Notes: a model not told the origin generated them from the sequence alone. Counted from the first letter of the stretch, positions 43,296 to 52,805 are shown. The stretch is 64,000 nucleotides of DNA from an uncultured Actinomycetes bacterium (GCA_900315165.1 OMXZ01000001.1:57134-121133); one strand, 5' to 3'. Numbers and translations: made by a program.

Positions 43296-44623
43296 CCCAG
43301 CAGCTCGGAGACCTTGGCGGCCAGATCGGCCATCGGGACCTGCACCTGCTCGTGGGTGCCCATGTCGCGCACGGTCGCCACGCCGGCGGCCACCTCGTCG
43401 GGGCCCAGCACCACGCAGAGGCGCGCGTTGTGCTTGTCGGCCTGCTTGAACTGGCTCTTGAGCGAACGGCCCTGGTAGTCGGCCTCGGCCCGGATGCCAG
43501 CTGAGCGCAGCGCCAACGTGGCCCGGAAGGCCGCCTCGCGCAGCTCGGGCTCGGTATTGGCCACATACACGCAGCTCGGGTCCTCGCCGGCCAGATTGAC
43601 GCCCGCGTCCTCGAGCGCCAGCATGATGCGCTCGAAGCCCACGGCGAAGCCGATGCCCGGCGTGTGCTTGCCGCCCTCCAGCTCGGCCAGGCCGTCGTAG
43701 CGCCCGCCGCCGCCGATGGCACCGATGCCCGCGTTGGCCGTGTACTCGACCTCGAAGACGGTGCGCATGTAGTAGTCCAGGCCGCGCACCAGCGTCGGGT
43801 CCTCGATATATTTGATGCCCGCCTCGTCCAGGTACTTCTTGACCTGGGCATAGTGGTCGCGGCAGTCGTCGCAGAGGTTGTCGGTCACGAGCGGGGCATC
43901 CCGCATGATCTCGCGGTCGCGGTCGACCTTGCAGTCGAAGGCGCGCAGCGGGTTCAGGTCGGCGCGCTCGCGGCAGTCCTCGCACATCTCGTCGGCGTGG
44001 TCGAGGATGAACTGGCGGACCTTCTCGCGATAGGCGGGACGGCACTCGCCGTCGCCCATCGAGTTGATGCGCAGGGTCAGGCTCTCCTGGGGCAGGCCCA
44101 GGCGCTTGTAGAACTCCATCAGCATGATGATCGTCTCGGCATCGGCTGCAGGGTCCTCGGCGCCCAGCCACTCGACGCCCACCTGGTGGAACTGGCGTAG
44201 GCGGCCGCGCTGGGGGCGCTCGCCGCGGAACATGGCCTCGCTGTACCAGACCTTGGCAGGGGCAGCGCCCTGCGGCACGAAGTTGTGCTCGACGGCCGCG
44301 CGCACGACGCCCGCCGTGCCCTCGGGTCTCATCGCCATGCGCTGTTTGGCCTTGAGGCCCTCCTCGCTGCCGCGGGCAAAGACGTCCTCGAGCAGCGCGC
44401 CGGAAAACACGCGGAACATCTCCTTGCGCACGACGTCGGTAGACTCGCCGATGCCATGGGTGAAGGTCGCGACCTGCTCGATCGCCGGCGTCTCGATCGC
44501 GTCGAAGCCGTAGGCGCCGAAAAGCTCGCGCGCGATGTCGCACATCCTCTGCCAGCTGCGCATATAGCCGCCGTAGAGGTCCTCGGTACCCTGAATCCGC
44601 TGTGCCACGATTGCCCCTCTCAT
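43292..44623 (-). CDS. hisS: Histidine-tRNA ligase
   Basis: A ~443-residue class II synthetase. IQGTEDLYGGYMRSWQ is the N-terminal signature, RPEGTAGVVRA the motif 2 entry and FRGERPQRGRLRQFHQVG motif 2. LVRGLDYYMRTVFE is a His-binding block and GIGFAVGFERI is motif 3, with an anticodon-binding domain at the end. Two starts are possible: ATG at 44623, immediately after hairpin CCTGCC-GGCAGG, or GTG at 44608, which has the better AGAGGGG site and gives MAQRIQGTEDL. The latter may be the real start. Confidence 0.93.
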   Translation of the reverse strand: MRGAIVAQRIQGTEDLYGGYMRSWQRMCDIARELFGAYGFDAIETPAIEQVATFTHGIGESTDVVRKEMFRVFSGALLEDVFARGSEEGLKAKQRMAMRPEGTAGVVRAAVEHNFVPQGAAPAKVWYSEAMFRGERPQRGRLRQFHQVGVEWLGAEDPAADAETIIMLMEFYKRLGLPQESLTLRINSMGDGECRPAYREKVRQFILDHADEMCEDCRERADLNPLRAFDCKVDRDREIMRDAPLVTDNLCDDCRDHYAQVKKYLDEAGIKYIEDPTLVRGLDYYMRTVFEVEYTANAGIGAIGGGGRYDGLAELEGGKHTPGIGFAVGFERIMLALEDAGVNLAGEDPSCVYVANTEPELREAAFRATLALRSAGIRAEADYQGRSLKSQFKQADKHNARLCVVLGPDEVAAGVATVRDMGTHEQVQVPMADLAAKVSELLG

Positions 44624-44707
44624 ACCTGCCGACGGCAGGTCTTTTACTCCCTCGGCCGAGCCGCGGGCAGTCGCCTCTCGTACTCGGGCCTTCTCTTTCC
44701 GCAGGCC

Positions 44708-44736
44708 AGTATAGAAGAAAAATGCGGCAGACCCAA
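44708..44736 (-). promoter_or_regulatory. hisS promoter overlapping the ilvE terminator
   Basis: On the minus strand a -35 TTGGGT (44736-44731) and -10 TATACT (44713-44708) are separated by exactly 17 bp. The -35 box lies within the loop of the ilvE terminator hairpin, so the two signals share DNA. Confidence 0.65.
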
Positions 44737-44749
44737 CGGCCCGCCGCAT
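44714..44749 (-). terminator. Rho-independent terminator of ilvE
   Basis: ATGCGGC pairs with GCCGCAT across a 14-nt loop and is followed by TTTTTCTTCT on the minus strand. Confidence 0.85.
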
Positions 44750-44795
44750 CTCTCAATCTGCCTGTCTTCGCGGCTGTCCCGCGAACGCGGACGCG

Positions 44796-45845
44796 CTACT
44801 CCACGTCGATCTTGTGGACCCAGTTGAACTTGTCCTCGATCTCGCCGGACTGGATGCCGGTCAGGGTCTCGCGCAGCTCCTTCATGACGGGGCCCACGTT
44901 CTCCATGCCGGAGGCGAAGACGGTCTGGTGCTCGTGGTCGTCGACCTCGCCCACGGGCGAGATGACGGCGGCGGTGCCGCACATGCCGCACTCCACGAAC
45001 TCGCCGTCCAGGATCTCCTGGTACTTGACGGGACGCTGCTCCACGGTCATGCCCAGGTAGTGCTCAGCCACGTCCACGAGCGAGCGGCGGGTGATGGAGG
45101 GCAGTATGGAGTCGGTGAAGGACTGCGGGACGACGAGGGTTCCGTCCTTCTTGACGAAGAGGATGTTGGCGCCGCCGGACTCCTCCACGTAGGTGCGGGT
45201 CATGGGGTCCAGGAACATGTTGTCGGCATAGCCCTTGGCGTGCGCCTCCACGGAGGGCTTGAGGCTCATGGCGTAGTTGAGGCCGGCCTTGATGTTGCCG
45301 GTGCCGTGGGGTGCGGCGCGGTCGTAGTCGGAGACCTGCAGCTTGACGGGCTTGACGCCGCCCTTGTAGTAGGGGCCCACGGGGGTCACGAGGATGCGGA
45401 ACTGGTACTCGTCAGCAGGCTTGACGCCGATGACGTCGCCCGTGGCGAACATGAAGGGACGGATGTAGAGGGTGGCGCCGGAGCCGAAGGGCGGCACATA
45501 GGCGGCGTTGGCGCGGACGACCTCCTCCACGGCTTTCACGAAGCGGTCCTTGGGGAAGGGCGGCATCTCGATGCGCTCGGCGGAGTCATACATGCGCTGG
45601 GCGTTCATGTCGGGACGGAAGCAGACGATGTCGCCCGACTTGGTGGTGTAGGCCTTGAGGCCCTCGAAGACCTCCTGGCAGTAGTGGAGCAGGCCCGCAC
45701 ACTCGGACATGGTGACGGTGTGGTCGGGCGTGAGGGCGCCCTCGTCCCAGGCGCCGTCCTTGTAGTTGGAGACGTAGCTAAAGTCCGTGTGCTGATAGGC
45801 GAAGCCGAGGCTGCCCCAGTCAATGTCCTTCTTCTCAACGGTCAT
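44796..45845 (-). CDS. ilvE: Branched-chain amino acid aminotransferase
   Basis: A 349-residue class IV PLP enzyme that transfers amino groups between Val/Leu/Ile and 2-oxoglutarate. Features are CQEVFEGLKAYTTKSG, the catalytic lysine in GTGNIKAGLNYAMSL, YVEESGGANILFV and the C-terminal FVECGMCGTAAVISPVG. The length and motifs match the long actinobacterial/yeast type. ATG 45845 follows AAGGAG. It ends in the terminator shared with the hisS promoter. Confidence 0.93.
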   Translation of the reverse strand: MTVEKKDIDWGSLGFAYQHTDFSYVSNYKDGAWDEGALTPDHTVTMSECAGLLHYCQEVFEGLKAYTTKSGDIVCFRPDMNAQRMYDSAERIEMPPFPKDRFVKAVEEVVRANAAYVPPFGSGATLYIRPFMFATGDVIGVKPADEYQFRILVTPVGPYYKGGVKPVKLQVSDYDRAAPHGTGNIKAGLNYAMSLKPSVEAHAKGYADNMFLDPMTRTYVEESGGANILFVKKDGTLVVPQSFTDSILPSITRRSLVDVAEHYLGMTVEQRPVKYQEILDGEFVECGMCGTAAVISPVGEVDDHEHQTVFASGMENVGPVMKELRETLTGIQSGEIEDKFNWVHKIDVE

Positions 45846-46002
45846 ATTTTCGCTCCTTACATGGGTCCGCTGACGGATAGTTTCGAGTGTAGCGAGCGCG
45901 CACGTGCCCATCGCAAAGCGTCGTTTTCTTGAAACATGACGGGCCGCCGACGGAGGCCGGGTCGGCCGGAACCGGCTGCACCCCCGGCGCGACCGCGCGC
46001 GG

Positions 46003-48702
46003 CTAGCCCTCGCTTGTGTCGGCAGACCCTGCGGCGTCGTCCGAACCAGCGGCGTCGCCGGACTCGGTCTGGCCCCAGGTGCGTCCCATGGCGTCGACCA
46101 GGAGCTGCGCATAGGCCTTCTTGCCCTCGTCCGTGAGATGGGCGCCGTCGCTCGCCAGATAGTCGTCATGGCCGGCCGAGGCCGCATACCAGTCCACCAC
46201 ATGCACGTTGTCGTGAGCGTCCGCCACGCTCTTGATCGCATCATTATTGGCCGAGCAGAAGCTGGCCGCCGTCCGTGCCGTGTAGACCCACACCTGCCGG
46301 TCGCCCGCAGCCTCCACCATCGCCTCGAGCGAACCCTTGTCGAGGATCGCGTCGCTCGCCATGGCGATGACCACGTTGTCGCCCACCACATCGGCGTCCA
46401 CGTATTCGCGAATCTTGTCCGTCGCCTCCTTGGGCGTGCGGTCCGCCGTGTCGATGGCGCCCTGCGGGAAGGCCGAGGCAAGCTGGTCGGCCGCGTCGAG
46501 CGCCACGTCGTCGCCGACGAAGGTCACGTCGTAGCGGGTGTTGGCATCCGTGGGTTCCTCATAGCCGATGGTGTCCTTGACCAGCGCCGCATAGGCGTCT
46601 CGCCCGTCCCAGGTGAGATGGATGCCGTCGGCAATGAGGTACTCGTCGTGGCCCTGGGTCGCCGAGTACCAGTCGATCAGGTGCACGTTGTCGTAGGCGG
46701 CCACGATCTTGTCGATCGCGGCGTTGTTGTCCACATCCTTGGCGTTGGGCGAGCGCAGGTTCACGAAGTAGAGCTGGCGGTCGTCGCCCACCATGGTATG
46801 AATCTTTTCCAGGTCGTCGTCGGTGAGGTAGCCGTTGGTGCCGAGGGAGATGACAACCGTGTCCCCCACCACGCCCTGGTCCAGATAGCCCTGGAGCGCC
46901 TCGATGCCGGCCGCCACCTGGCGGTTGCCCTCGGTGTCCATGAGGCCGTGGGGGAATTCCGCGGCCAGGTTGTCGTGCGCGCCGAGCGAGACCGAGTCGC
47001 CGATGAGGACCACGTCGTATACGCCATCGACCAGCGGCTTCTTGAGACTTGCTCGCATGACCACAGGCTGGTCGGTCTGGGCCGCGGCGCCCGCGTCGGG
47101 CACCACCGCCATCGCGACCAGGGTCCACACCGCGAGCACGGCCGCGGCTGCGACGCCCGCGAACTCCCGGCGGCTCAGGCCGGCAGGCGCCGCCGCATGG
47201 AGCCGGGCGTCATGGGCCTTGTCGGCATGGACCCTGCCGTCGCCCTTGCGCGGATCCTTTGCACGCGGACTTCCGAGGGCGGCCCTCAGGTTCCCGGGTT
47301 TGAGCCTACCGCGCAGGTCCCCGAGACCGTGCGCGAGGGGCTTCTCGACCAGCTCGTAGCTGACCTCCGCGACCGCAATCACCAACACCAGCTGCAGGAC
47401 GATCTGCCACCAGGCCTTGGGAACAGTGGCGTTGCGCGGGTTGAGAATCTCCACAATGGGATAGTGCCAGAGGTAGATCGCGTAGGACCGCTTGCCGATC
47501 CAGGCCAGCGGCTTGAACGAGAAGAACCTCTCGCCCCAGGTCCGTGGCACAAGGAGCGCCGCCAGCGCGACCGCCGCGATCACCGAGACCAGCAGCGTGC
47601 CACCGTAGTAAGAGAAGGACGAATAGCCGTTGGTCACGACCATGAGCAGCACGATAAGGGCAGGCGCCGCCACGGACGCCACGTTGATGTAGCGCCGGTT
47701 CTGCTCGGAATACGTGCCGAGCGGCTGGCTGGAGCGACGCCGCATCGGCCACGCCACAGCGAGCAGCGCGCCCAACAGCAGGCTCTGGGCGCGGGTATCC
47801 GTCCCGTAATAGGTACGCGAAGGGTCGGCGCCGGGCACGTAGAGCACGGCCATCAACAGGGCGGATACCGCGATGGCGATGGCCAGGCCGCGCTCCAGCT
47901 GACGTTTGTGCGTACCGCGCTTGAGGATCAGGTAGAGGATGGGCGGCCACACGAGGAAGAACTGCCACTCGATCGCCAGCGACCAGAAATGCGTGAGGGG
48001 CGAGGGCGCCTCGGCGGCGGCGAAGTAGGACTCGTTGCCAAAGATCTTGGCCCAGTTGAGGAAACCGAGGAGGGCCGGCAGGAAATCCTGGCGCAGCTTG
48101 GTGAAGAGCACGTGGTCCACGACCGAGGTGACGCAGGCCGTGACCAGCAGGAAGGCGACCACCTGGGGCAGGAGGCGCCATACGCGGCGCTTGAGGTAGC
48201 CGCGGAAGTCAATCCTGCCCGTATGGACCATCTCTCGCATGAGGCCGGCGGTCGCCAGGTAGCCCGAGAGCACGAAGAGCACGGTCACGCCGAGGAGGCC
48301 GCCCTGGCACCAGGTGAGGTTCATATGGTAGAGGACAACACCGATACAGCAGATGGCACGCAGACCGTCGAGGGAGGCCACGTAGCGACCGTGTCGCCTC
48401 GCCATGGAAGGTTTCGGCGCGGCCTCAGGCGCGGGCACCGCGTCAACCTTCGGCTCCTTGTCGGCATCGGACAATGAGTCAGCCGCGACCTCGTTCGCCA
48501 CCTCAGCTGTGTCCTCAGCCTCTGGTTCGCGACCCGTCTCTGGCGCGCCCTCTTCCTCCGGCGCAGTCCCCTCCCCGGGCACGGCGCCGGTCGCGAGCCC
48601 GTCGCCCATCGTGGGCTCATCACCTACCACGAACTCACCATCCACCGCAGGCACTTCGTCGTCCCCAGGCACCCTGCCAGCCGACATAGATTCGTCTGCC
48701 AT
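46003..48702 (-). CDS. OafA-type acyltransferase with two C-terminal SGNH domains
   Basis: An 899-residue membrane protein. The first ~100 residues are acidic and probably disordered. Residues ~105-470 are an Acyltransferase-3 domain (SLDGLRAICCIGVVLYHM, FFLVWPPILY, RSYAIYLWHYPIVE) with ten or so TM segments. After another TM come two SGNH domains. The first is intact (LIGDSVSLGAHD, ISLGTNGY, DGIHLTWDGRDAY). The second has VGDDVALDAAD, losing the nucleophile serine, while keeping DGAHLTDEGKKAY. It should O-acetylate an extracytoplasmic glycan such as peptidoglycan or teichoic/exopolysaccharide. Confidence 0.88.
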   Translation of the reverse strand: MADESMSAGRVPGDDEVPAVDGEFVVGDEPTMGDGLATGAVPGEGTAPEEEGAPETGREPEAEDTAEVANEVAADSLSDADKEPKVDAVPAPEAAPKPSMARRHGRYVASLDGLRAICCIGVVLYHMNLTWCQGGLLGVTVLFVLSGYLATAGLMREMVHTGRIDFRGYLKRRVWRLLPQVVAFLLVTACVTSVVDHVLFTKLRQDFLPALLGFLNWAKIFGNESYFAAAEAPSPLTHFWSLAIEWQFFLVWPPILYLILKRGTHKRQLERGLAIAIAVSALLMAVLYVPGADPSRTYYGTDTRAQSLLLGALLAVAWPMRRRSSQPLGTYSEQNRRYINVASVAAPALIVLLMVVTNGYSSFSYYGGTLLVSVIAAVALAALLVPRTWGERFFSFKPLAWIGKRSYAIYLWHYPIVEILNPRNATVPKAWWQIVLQLVLVIAVAEVSYELVEKPLAHGLGDLRGRLKPGNLRAALGSPRAKDPRKGDGRVHADKAHDARLHAAAPAGLSRREFAGVAAAAVLAVWTLVAMAVVPDAGAAAQTDQPVVMRASLKKPLVDGVYDVVLIGDSVSLGAHDNLAAEFPHGLMDTEGNRQVAAGIEALQGYLDQGVVGDTVVISLGTNGYLTDDDLEKIHTMVGDDRQLYFVNLRSPNAKDVDNNAAIDKIVAAYDNVHLIDWYSATQGHDEYLIADGIHLTWDGRDAYAALVKDTIGYEEPTDANTRYDVTFVGDDVALDAADQLASAFPQGAIDTADRTPKEATDKIREYVDADVVGDNVVIAMASDAILDKGSLEAMVEAAGDRQVWVYTARTAASFCSANNDAIKSVADAHDNVHVVDWYAASAGHDDYLASDGAHLTDEGKKAYAQLLVDAMGRTWGQTESGDAAGSDDAAGSADTSEG

Positions 48703-48849
48703 TTGAACCGATCACCCCAAGAGGATTGAATCCAATGATCGCGGCACGCCTTCGGCCACGTGTTATTTGCCTTTGGCATCGTATCATTCTCGTCTGGGTA
48801 TGAACGATTGATGGATACTTTTTATCCCTATCGATACAACGGAGGCCGC

Positions 48850-49083
48850 ATGCGTCAGCCCAAGCAGATGCCCACGCGCACCAAGTACACTGTCTTTGCC
48901 ATACTTCTGGCCCTTATCGTCAACGACGCGGTCCTGCGCGTCCTCGGCCCGGCTGCGTTCGCGGGCGCAAGCCTCGGCGCCACCTTCATTATCCTGGTCG
49001 TGCTCAACGTCGGGATGTACTTCTTCTTCCGGCGCGTCTTCCAAGGCCTCGACCTTGGGGGCAAGGACCCCAAGGGCAAGTAG
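48850..49083 (+). CDS. Small two-TM membrane protein
   Basis: A 77-residue protein with two hydrophobic segments (YTVFAILLALIVNDAVLRVL and the LGATFIILVVLNVGMYFFF stretch) and a Lys-rich tail. ATG 48850 is preceded by CGGAGG. Function unknown; no family recognised. It stands alone, divergent from the acyltransferase gene. Confidence 0.6.
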   Translation: MRQPKQMPTRTKYTVFAILLALIVNDAVLRVLGPAAFAGASLGATFIILVVLNVGMYFFFRRVFQGLDLGGKDPKGK

Positions 49084-49134
49084 TTCAGATTTCTTGACGC
49101 CTCACGACGCATCAACGTCCGACGCCCCTCACCC

Positions 49135-49320
49135 GCACCCCCGCATCGTTGGTACGGCACCCCCGCATCGTCGGTACGGCACCCCCGCATCGTTGGTACG
49201 GCACCCCCGCATCGTCGGTACGGCTACCAACGATGCGGGGGTGCAAGTTTTCCGACCTGCGGTTTTCTTCTTCACACCCCCATATCGTTGGTAAACGAGA
49301 TACCAACGATGTGGGGGTGC
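49135..49320. repeat. Tandem and inverted copies of the CCCCC..ATCGTTGGTA palindrome family
   Basis: Four direct 22-bp units run from 49135 to 49222 (core CACCCCCGCATCGTTGGTA). They alternate GTTGG and GTCGG in units 1 to 4 and are followed by one inverted copy at 49225-49243. A separate hairpin, CCCCCATATCGTTGGTA (49277-49293) with TACCAACGATGTGGGGG (49301-49317), follows. This is the same family as at 16396-16592, about 33 kb away. No coding region overlaps. Confidence 0.92.
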
Positions 49321-49352
49321 GGATGAAAGACGTGCGTGCGGGACAGGTGCCG

Positions 49353-51278
49353 CTACTCCTGCGGGTCCGCAGGACCGCCCTTCTTGCGGGCGACGACGAC
49401 CAGCGCGACGACGATGGCCGCGATCACGAAGCCCAGGATCGTCGTGGAGTTGGTGCCCGACTCGGCCACGGCGGCGGAACCCTCGGCAGAGCCCTCAGCG
49501 GAGCCCTCGGCCTCCTCGGTCTCGACGACCGGCTCGGTGCTGTCGATCTCGTCCACCGTCTCGCCAGCCTTGACCTGCTCGGCGTACTCGAGCGGCTCGG
49601 CGAGCGTACCGTCGTCGGCCAGGTCGCTCGCCGCGAAGGGCTTGGCCTGGTCGTCGGCTAGATAGTCGCGCAGCTCGGCGCGGAGAACGAAGCACTTGTT
49701 GTAGACGTCGCGCGAGATGTCCGCGAAGGCGAGGTTGGCGAGCTCGGTGCGCTCATCGCCGGCGGGCGTGCTCTGCATGAGCGCGTCGACCTCCTCCTGC
49801 TGGGCGTTGACCTCGGTCTGGAGCGCCTTGAGGTAGGCCGCGACGCCCTCGCCGCAGTTCTCGCGGTTGTTGAAGGCCAGGGTGTTGAGGTCCATCAGGA
49901 CGTAGTCGAGGTTGTTGCCGCCGTCGGCCATCGCGGCTTCGGGGTCGTCGTACATCTCGCCGGAGAGCTCCTCGTCGATCGGGCTTACGCCCTCGCCGGT
50001 GTGCGTCTGGTTGATGCCGTCGTAGGTGCTATAGACGTCCTCGGGTACCTCGGTTAGCAGCGCGGAGTAGACGGGCACGTACACGCTGAACTCGGTGCGG
50101 GACAGGGCCTCCCACTGGATGGTCGCGATGTCGGCGTCCATGCCGTGACGGGTCTGGAAGAGGTGGGACTCCACGCCGCGGTTGTTGCCGATGGAGTAGA
50201 TGCCGTTCTCGGGGTCGAGGGCTCGGTCGTCCGTGTTGGCGTCAAAGGCAGCCCCCTCGCCACGGGCGGCGAGCAGGCGCTGCATGTCGTAGAGCGACCA
50301 GTCGCTGCGGCCCGGGGTGAAGGTCAGCAGGCGGCCGGCATCGCTGATCGAGGTCACGCGGTTGTGCTCGTCGAGCGTGTAGTCACCCTCGGCCAGGTCG
50401 GCCTCGAGGTAGTGGCGGCCCTGGGCGTAGCGGGTGTACTGGTGCATGCCGCTTCCGGTCTCGCTGTCGTCGCCCGGCTCGCCGTAGGAGGCGGCCACGT
50501 TCATGTTGCCGTCGTCGAACTCGACATAGGTGCCGGCGTCCTGGGCCACCTTGACCATGTCGGCGGAGTGCAGGCAGACGCTCTCGTCGTCGATGTCGAC
50601 GTCAAAGGCCAGGTTGCCCATGTTGGGGTTCACAGAGGCCACGTCGTCGGCCAGCTTGATGGCGCACCACTGGTGACCAGACAGCTGCATAAAGATCCAG
50701 GTCTCGTTGTTGTCGCCGATGAGGATCTGGTTGTGCTCGGCGGTGCCGTCCTCATCCATAATCTGGCCAAGCAGCTCGACGCCCTCGCGCGCCGTTGCGG
50801 ACTCGCCCAGCACGACGTCGGCCAGGTTGTACTCGCCCAGGCCCGCGGTGGTCTCGGGGTCGACCTCCATGACGTCGGCGTTGGCGTCGGTCGTCAGCGT
50901 GGCGGAGCAGGTCACGCCTTTCTCATTAACGCCGGCCTCGCTATAGGGCGGGAAGCCCGCGCCCCAGTCCGCCTCGGTGTCGCGGACGTAGGTGTAGCGG
51001 TAGGTGTGGTCGGCATGGCGCGTGAAGTCGCTCTCGGCGGAGATGTAATCCTTGCCGTCGGTCGCCTCCTGGATACCGAAGACCTTCACGTGGCGCGCAG
51101 CGTAATCCTCCTCGCGACCGTAGATGGTGTCGCCGTTGGCGGTCAGCGCGGAGCCCATGTACACCTGCGTGCACGCGAGTGCCACGCCCGGCGTCGACAG
51201 GATCATCGCGGCGGTCGTCGCGACTGCGGCGGCCGTGCGCCCTGCCTTCCGCCAAGCCAGCTTGTTCTGCTTGCGCAT
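49353..51278 (-). CDS. Secreted C69-family dipeptidase, membrane-anchored
   Basis: A 641-residue surface peptidase of the PepD/U34 N-terminal-nucleophile type. A signal peptide (TAAAVATTAAMILSTPGVALA) is followed at once by the catalytic cysteine in CTQVYMGSALTANGDTIYGR; processing exposes Cys as the N-terminal nucleophile. The EAGVNEKGVTCSATLTT block is typical. The C-terminus is a Ser/Glu/Gly repeat (three copies of EGSA), a TM helix and RKKGG, so it is wall- or membrane-anchored, without a clear LPxTG. It hydrolyses dipeptides outside the cell. ATG 51278 follows GGGAGG. Confidence 0.88.
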   Translation of the reverse strand: MRKQNKLAWRKAGRTAAAVATTAAMILSTPGVALACTQVYMGSALTANGDTIYGREEDYAARHVKVFGIQEATDGKDYISAESDFTRHADHTYRYTYVRDTEADWGAGFPPYSEAGVNEKGVTCSATLTTDANADVMEVDPETTAGLGEYNLADVVLGESATAREGVELLGQIMDEDGTAEHNQILIGDNNETWIFMQLSGHQWCAIKLADDVASVNPNMGNLAFDVDIDDESVCLHSADMVKVAQDAGTYVEFDDGNMNVAASYGEPGDDSETGSGMHQYTRYAQGRHYLEADLAEGDYTLDEHNRVTSISDAGRLLTFTPGRSDWSLYDMQRLLAARGEGAAFDANTDDRALDPENGIYSIGNNRGVESHLFQTRHGMDADIATIQWEALSRTEFSVYVPVYSALLTEVPEDVYSTYDGINQTHTGEGVSPIDEELSGEMYDDPEAAMADGGNNLDYVLMDLNTLAFNNRENCGEGVAAYLKALQTEVNAQQEEVDALMQSTPAGDERTELANLAFADISRDVYNKCFVLRAELRDYLADDQAKPFAASDLADDGTLAEPLEYAEQVKAGETVDEIDSTEPVVETEEAEGSAEGSAEGSAAVAESGTNSTTILGFVIAAIVVALVVVARKKGGPADPQE

Positions 51279-51608
51279 AAACCCTCCCTCGTGTGTCCGG
51301 GGCCGCGTTCCACGGCGGTCCCGACGGATGAAAAGTGACGAGGGAGAGTCTAGTCCAAGCACGATGCAATATTCAGTTTTATTTAAGAGAAAATCTCGCG
51401 AACGGTAGTTATTCCCGTTTATATGCAATCAATCATGATTTTTATAACAAATACCCTTTGTGACCGCCACAAAATCCCCCGATACCCGCAGGACACTCAC
51501 TTCCCCGGAAACAGCCGAACCCTCAGGACAACAAGCGGACCACCCTCGCACCCCCTGTTTTCCGCAAATCTGCAGGAAACCTGGCTTGAGAGGGTAACGT
51601 ATCCGATG
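51279..51608. other. Gene-free AT-rich stretch
   Basis: This lies between the two surface-protein genes. It must carry the promoter of the C69 dipeptidase gene, but no -35/-10 pair with proper spacing was found, and no repeats or coding frames were seen. Confidence 0.5.
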
Positions 51609-52805
51609 CTACTCTGCGGGGTGCTTCGGCTTGCGACCCAGACGGAGCACCACAAGCAGCGCGACGGCCGCACCGGCGGCTATGCCCACGACGGGCAGAC
51701 TCGAGTTGCCGGTCTTCGGGGTGGCTTCGGTCTCTGTCGCGCTTCCATCTGCGGCGACTTCAGTTTCTGCGGCGGATCCGACTTCGGTTGCCGCATCCGT
51801 ACCGGCCGCACCGGCGGCGGGGGCCCCAGCCGTGATGGTGACGTCGGGAGCGGCGGTTTTTCCGTTAGAGCCAGCGACGGTCGCAATGGTCAGGGCACCC
51901 GGACCGTCGCTGCTAGGGCCGGTATAAACGGCGCCGCCGTCCGGCGAAGTTATGGTCGCGTCGCTGATGGTAAGGCTGGGCGCATTATCGCCGCTTTGGT
52001 CGGCGTAGAACGCGGAGGTGTCCGAGTCGATGGTGACGTTCGAGTTGGCGATCGTGATGGCATGGTCCATGCTCGAGCCCTTGCCCACGATGCCGGACGC
52101 ATAGATGCCACGAGCTGTGGAGTTGTCGTCGGTCGATGACGCCTTGATCGCGAGCGTCGAGTCAGTGACGTCGACGGCTTGCGCCATGATTCCCAGCGTG
52201 GCATTGGCACTCTTCGCCTCAACGGTGACATTTGCACCGTTTTTTATAGAGACAGTTTTGTCTGCATGGATGCCCTCGGTGTACTCGTCGTCCAGGTCGA
52301 TCGAGGAGACCGTGACCGTCGCGCCGTCGATTGTGACGCATCCCCCGACGCTCTCGTCGCCCTCGCTCCAATATGCGGAGATGCCGTAGGCGTTGAGCGG
52401 GCCGTCGCTGCTCGCCTTCAGCGTGCCGGCTTCACCCGCGGCGTCGGTTATGGTGACGTCACCACCGTCGACTTCGATGCCGGGCGCCGTCATGTCGTCC
52501 TCGTCGGTCTCCCCCGTGACGACGTTGTCGCCGTCGAGCTCGACGACGAGGTTCTGGTCGCTCGCTATGATGGCACCGCCCTGGTAGCCGTTGAGCGTGA
52601 GGCCCTCGTTGCCGTCATAGCTCCACGTTCCGGCGGGGTCGGCTGCCTGCGTGCCCTTGGGATAGGTGGTCCCGTCGATTGTCACGTCTGCCAGGGCGAT
52701 GCTCGGCGTGAGCAGGATGCTGGCGGCCATCACGGCGACAGCAGCCCAGCGGAGGACACAGGCACGAGCGCCGCTGGTTTTCTCGATGCGATTTGACTGG
52801 ATCAT
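51609..52805 (-). CDS. Sortase-anchored surface protein with beta-helix-like repeats
   Basis: A 398-residue secreted protein. The signal peptide is WAAVAVMAASILLTPSIALA. The middle consists of short Asp/Thr/Ile-rich strands (GDVTITDAAGEAGTL, GATVTVSSIDLDD, NSNVTIDSDTS) repeating like a right-handed beta-helix. The C-terminus has the sorting signal TPKTG, a hydrophobic stretch and RLGRKPK, so a sortase should link it to the wall. Enzymatic residues were not recognised; adhesion or glycan binding is a guess. RBS GGGGAGG. Confidence 0.8.
   Translation of the reverse strand: MIQSNRIEKTSGARACVLRWAAVAVMAASILLTPSIALADVTIDGTTYPKGTQAADPAGTWSYDGNEGLTLNGYQGGAIIASDQNLVVELDGDNVVTGETDEDDMTAPGIEVDGGDVTITDAAGEAGTLKASSDGPLNAYGISAYWSEGDESVGGCVTIDGATVTVSSIDLDDEYTEGIHADKTVSIKNGANVTVEAKSANATLGIMAQAVDVTDSTLAIKASSTDDNSTARGIYASGIVGKGSSMDHAITIANSNVTIDSDTSAFYADQSGDNAPSLTISDATITSPDGGAVYTGPSSDGPGALTIATVAGSNGKTAAPDVTITAGAPAAGAAGTDAATEVGSAAETEVAADGSATETEATPKTGNSSLPVVGIAAGAAVALLVVLRLGRKPKHPAE

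Noticed and set aside
49135..49243. Short regular direct repeats suggesting a CRISPR array
   Set aside because: The units are contiguous 22-bp copies without unique spacers, no cas genes are nearby, and the sequence belongs to the palindrome family also found at 16.4 kb.
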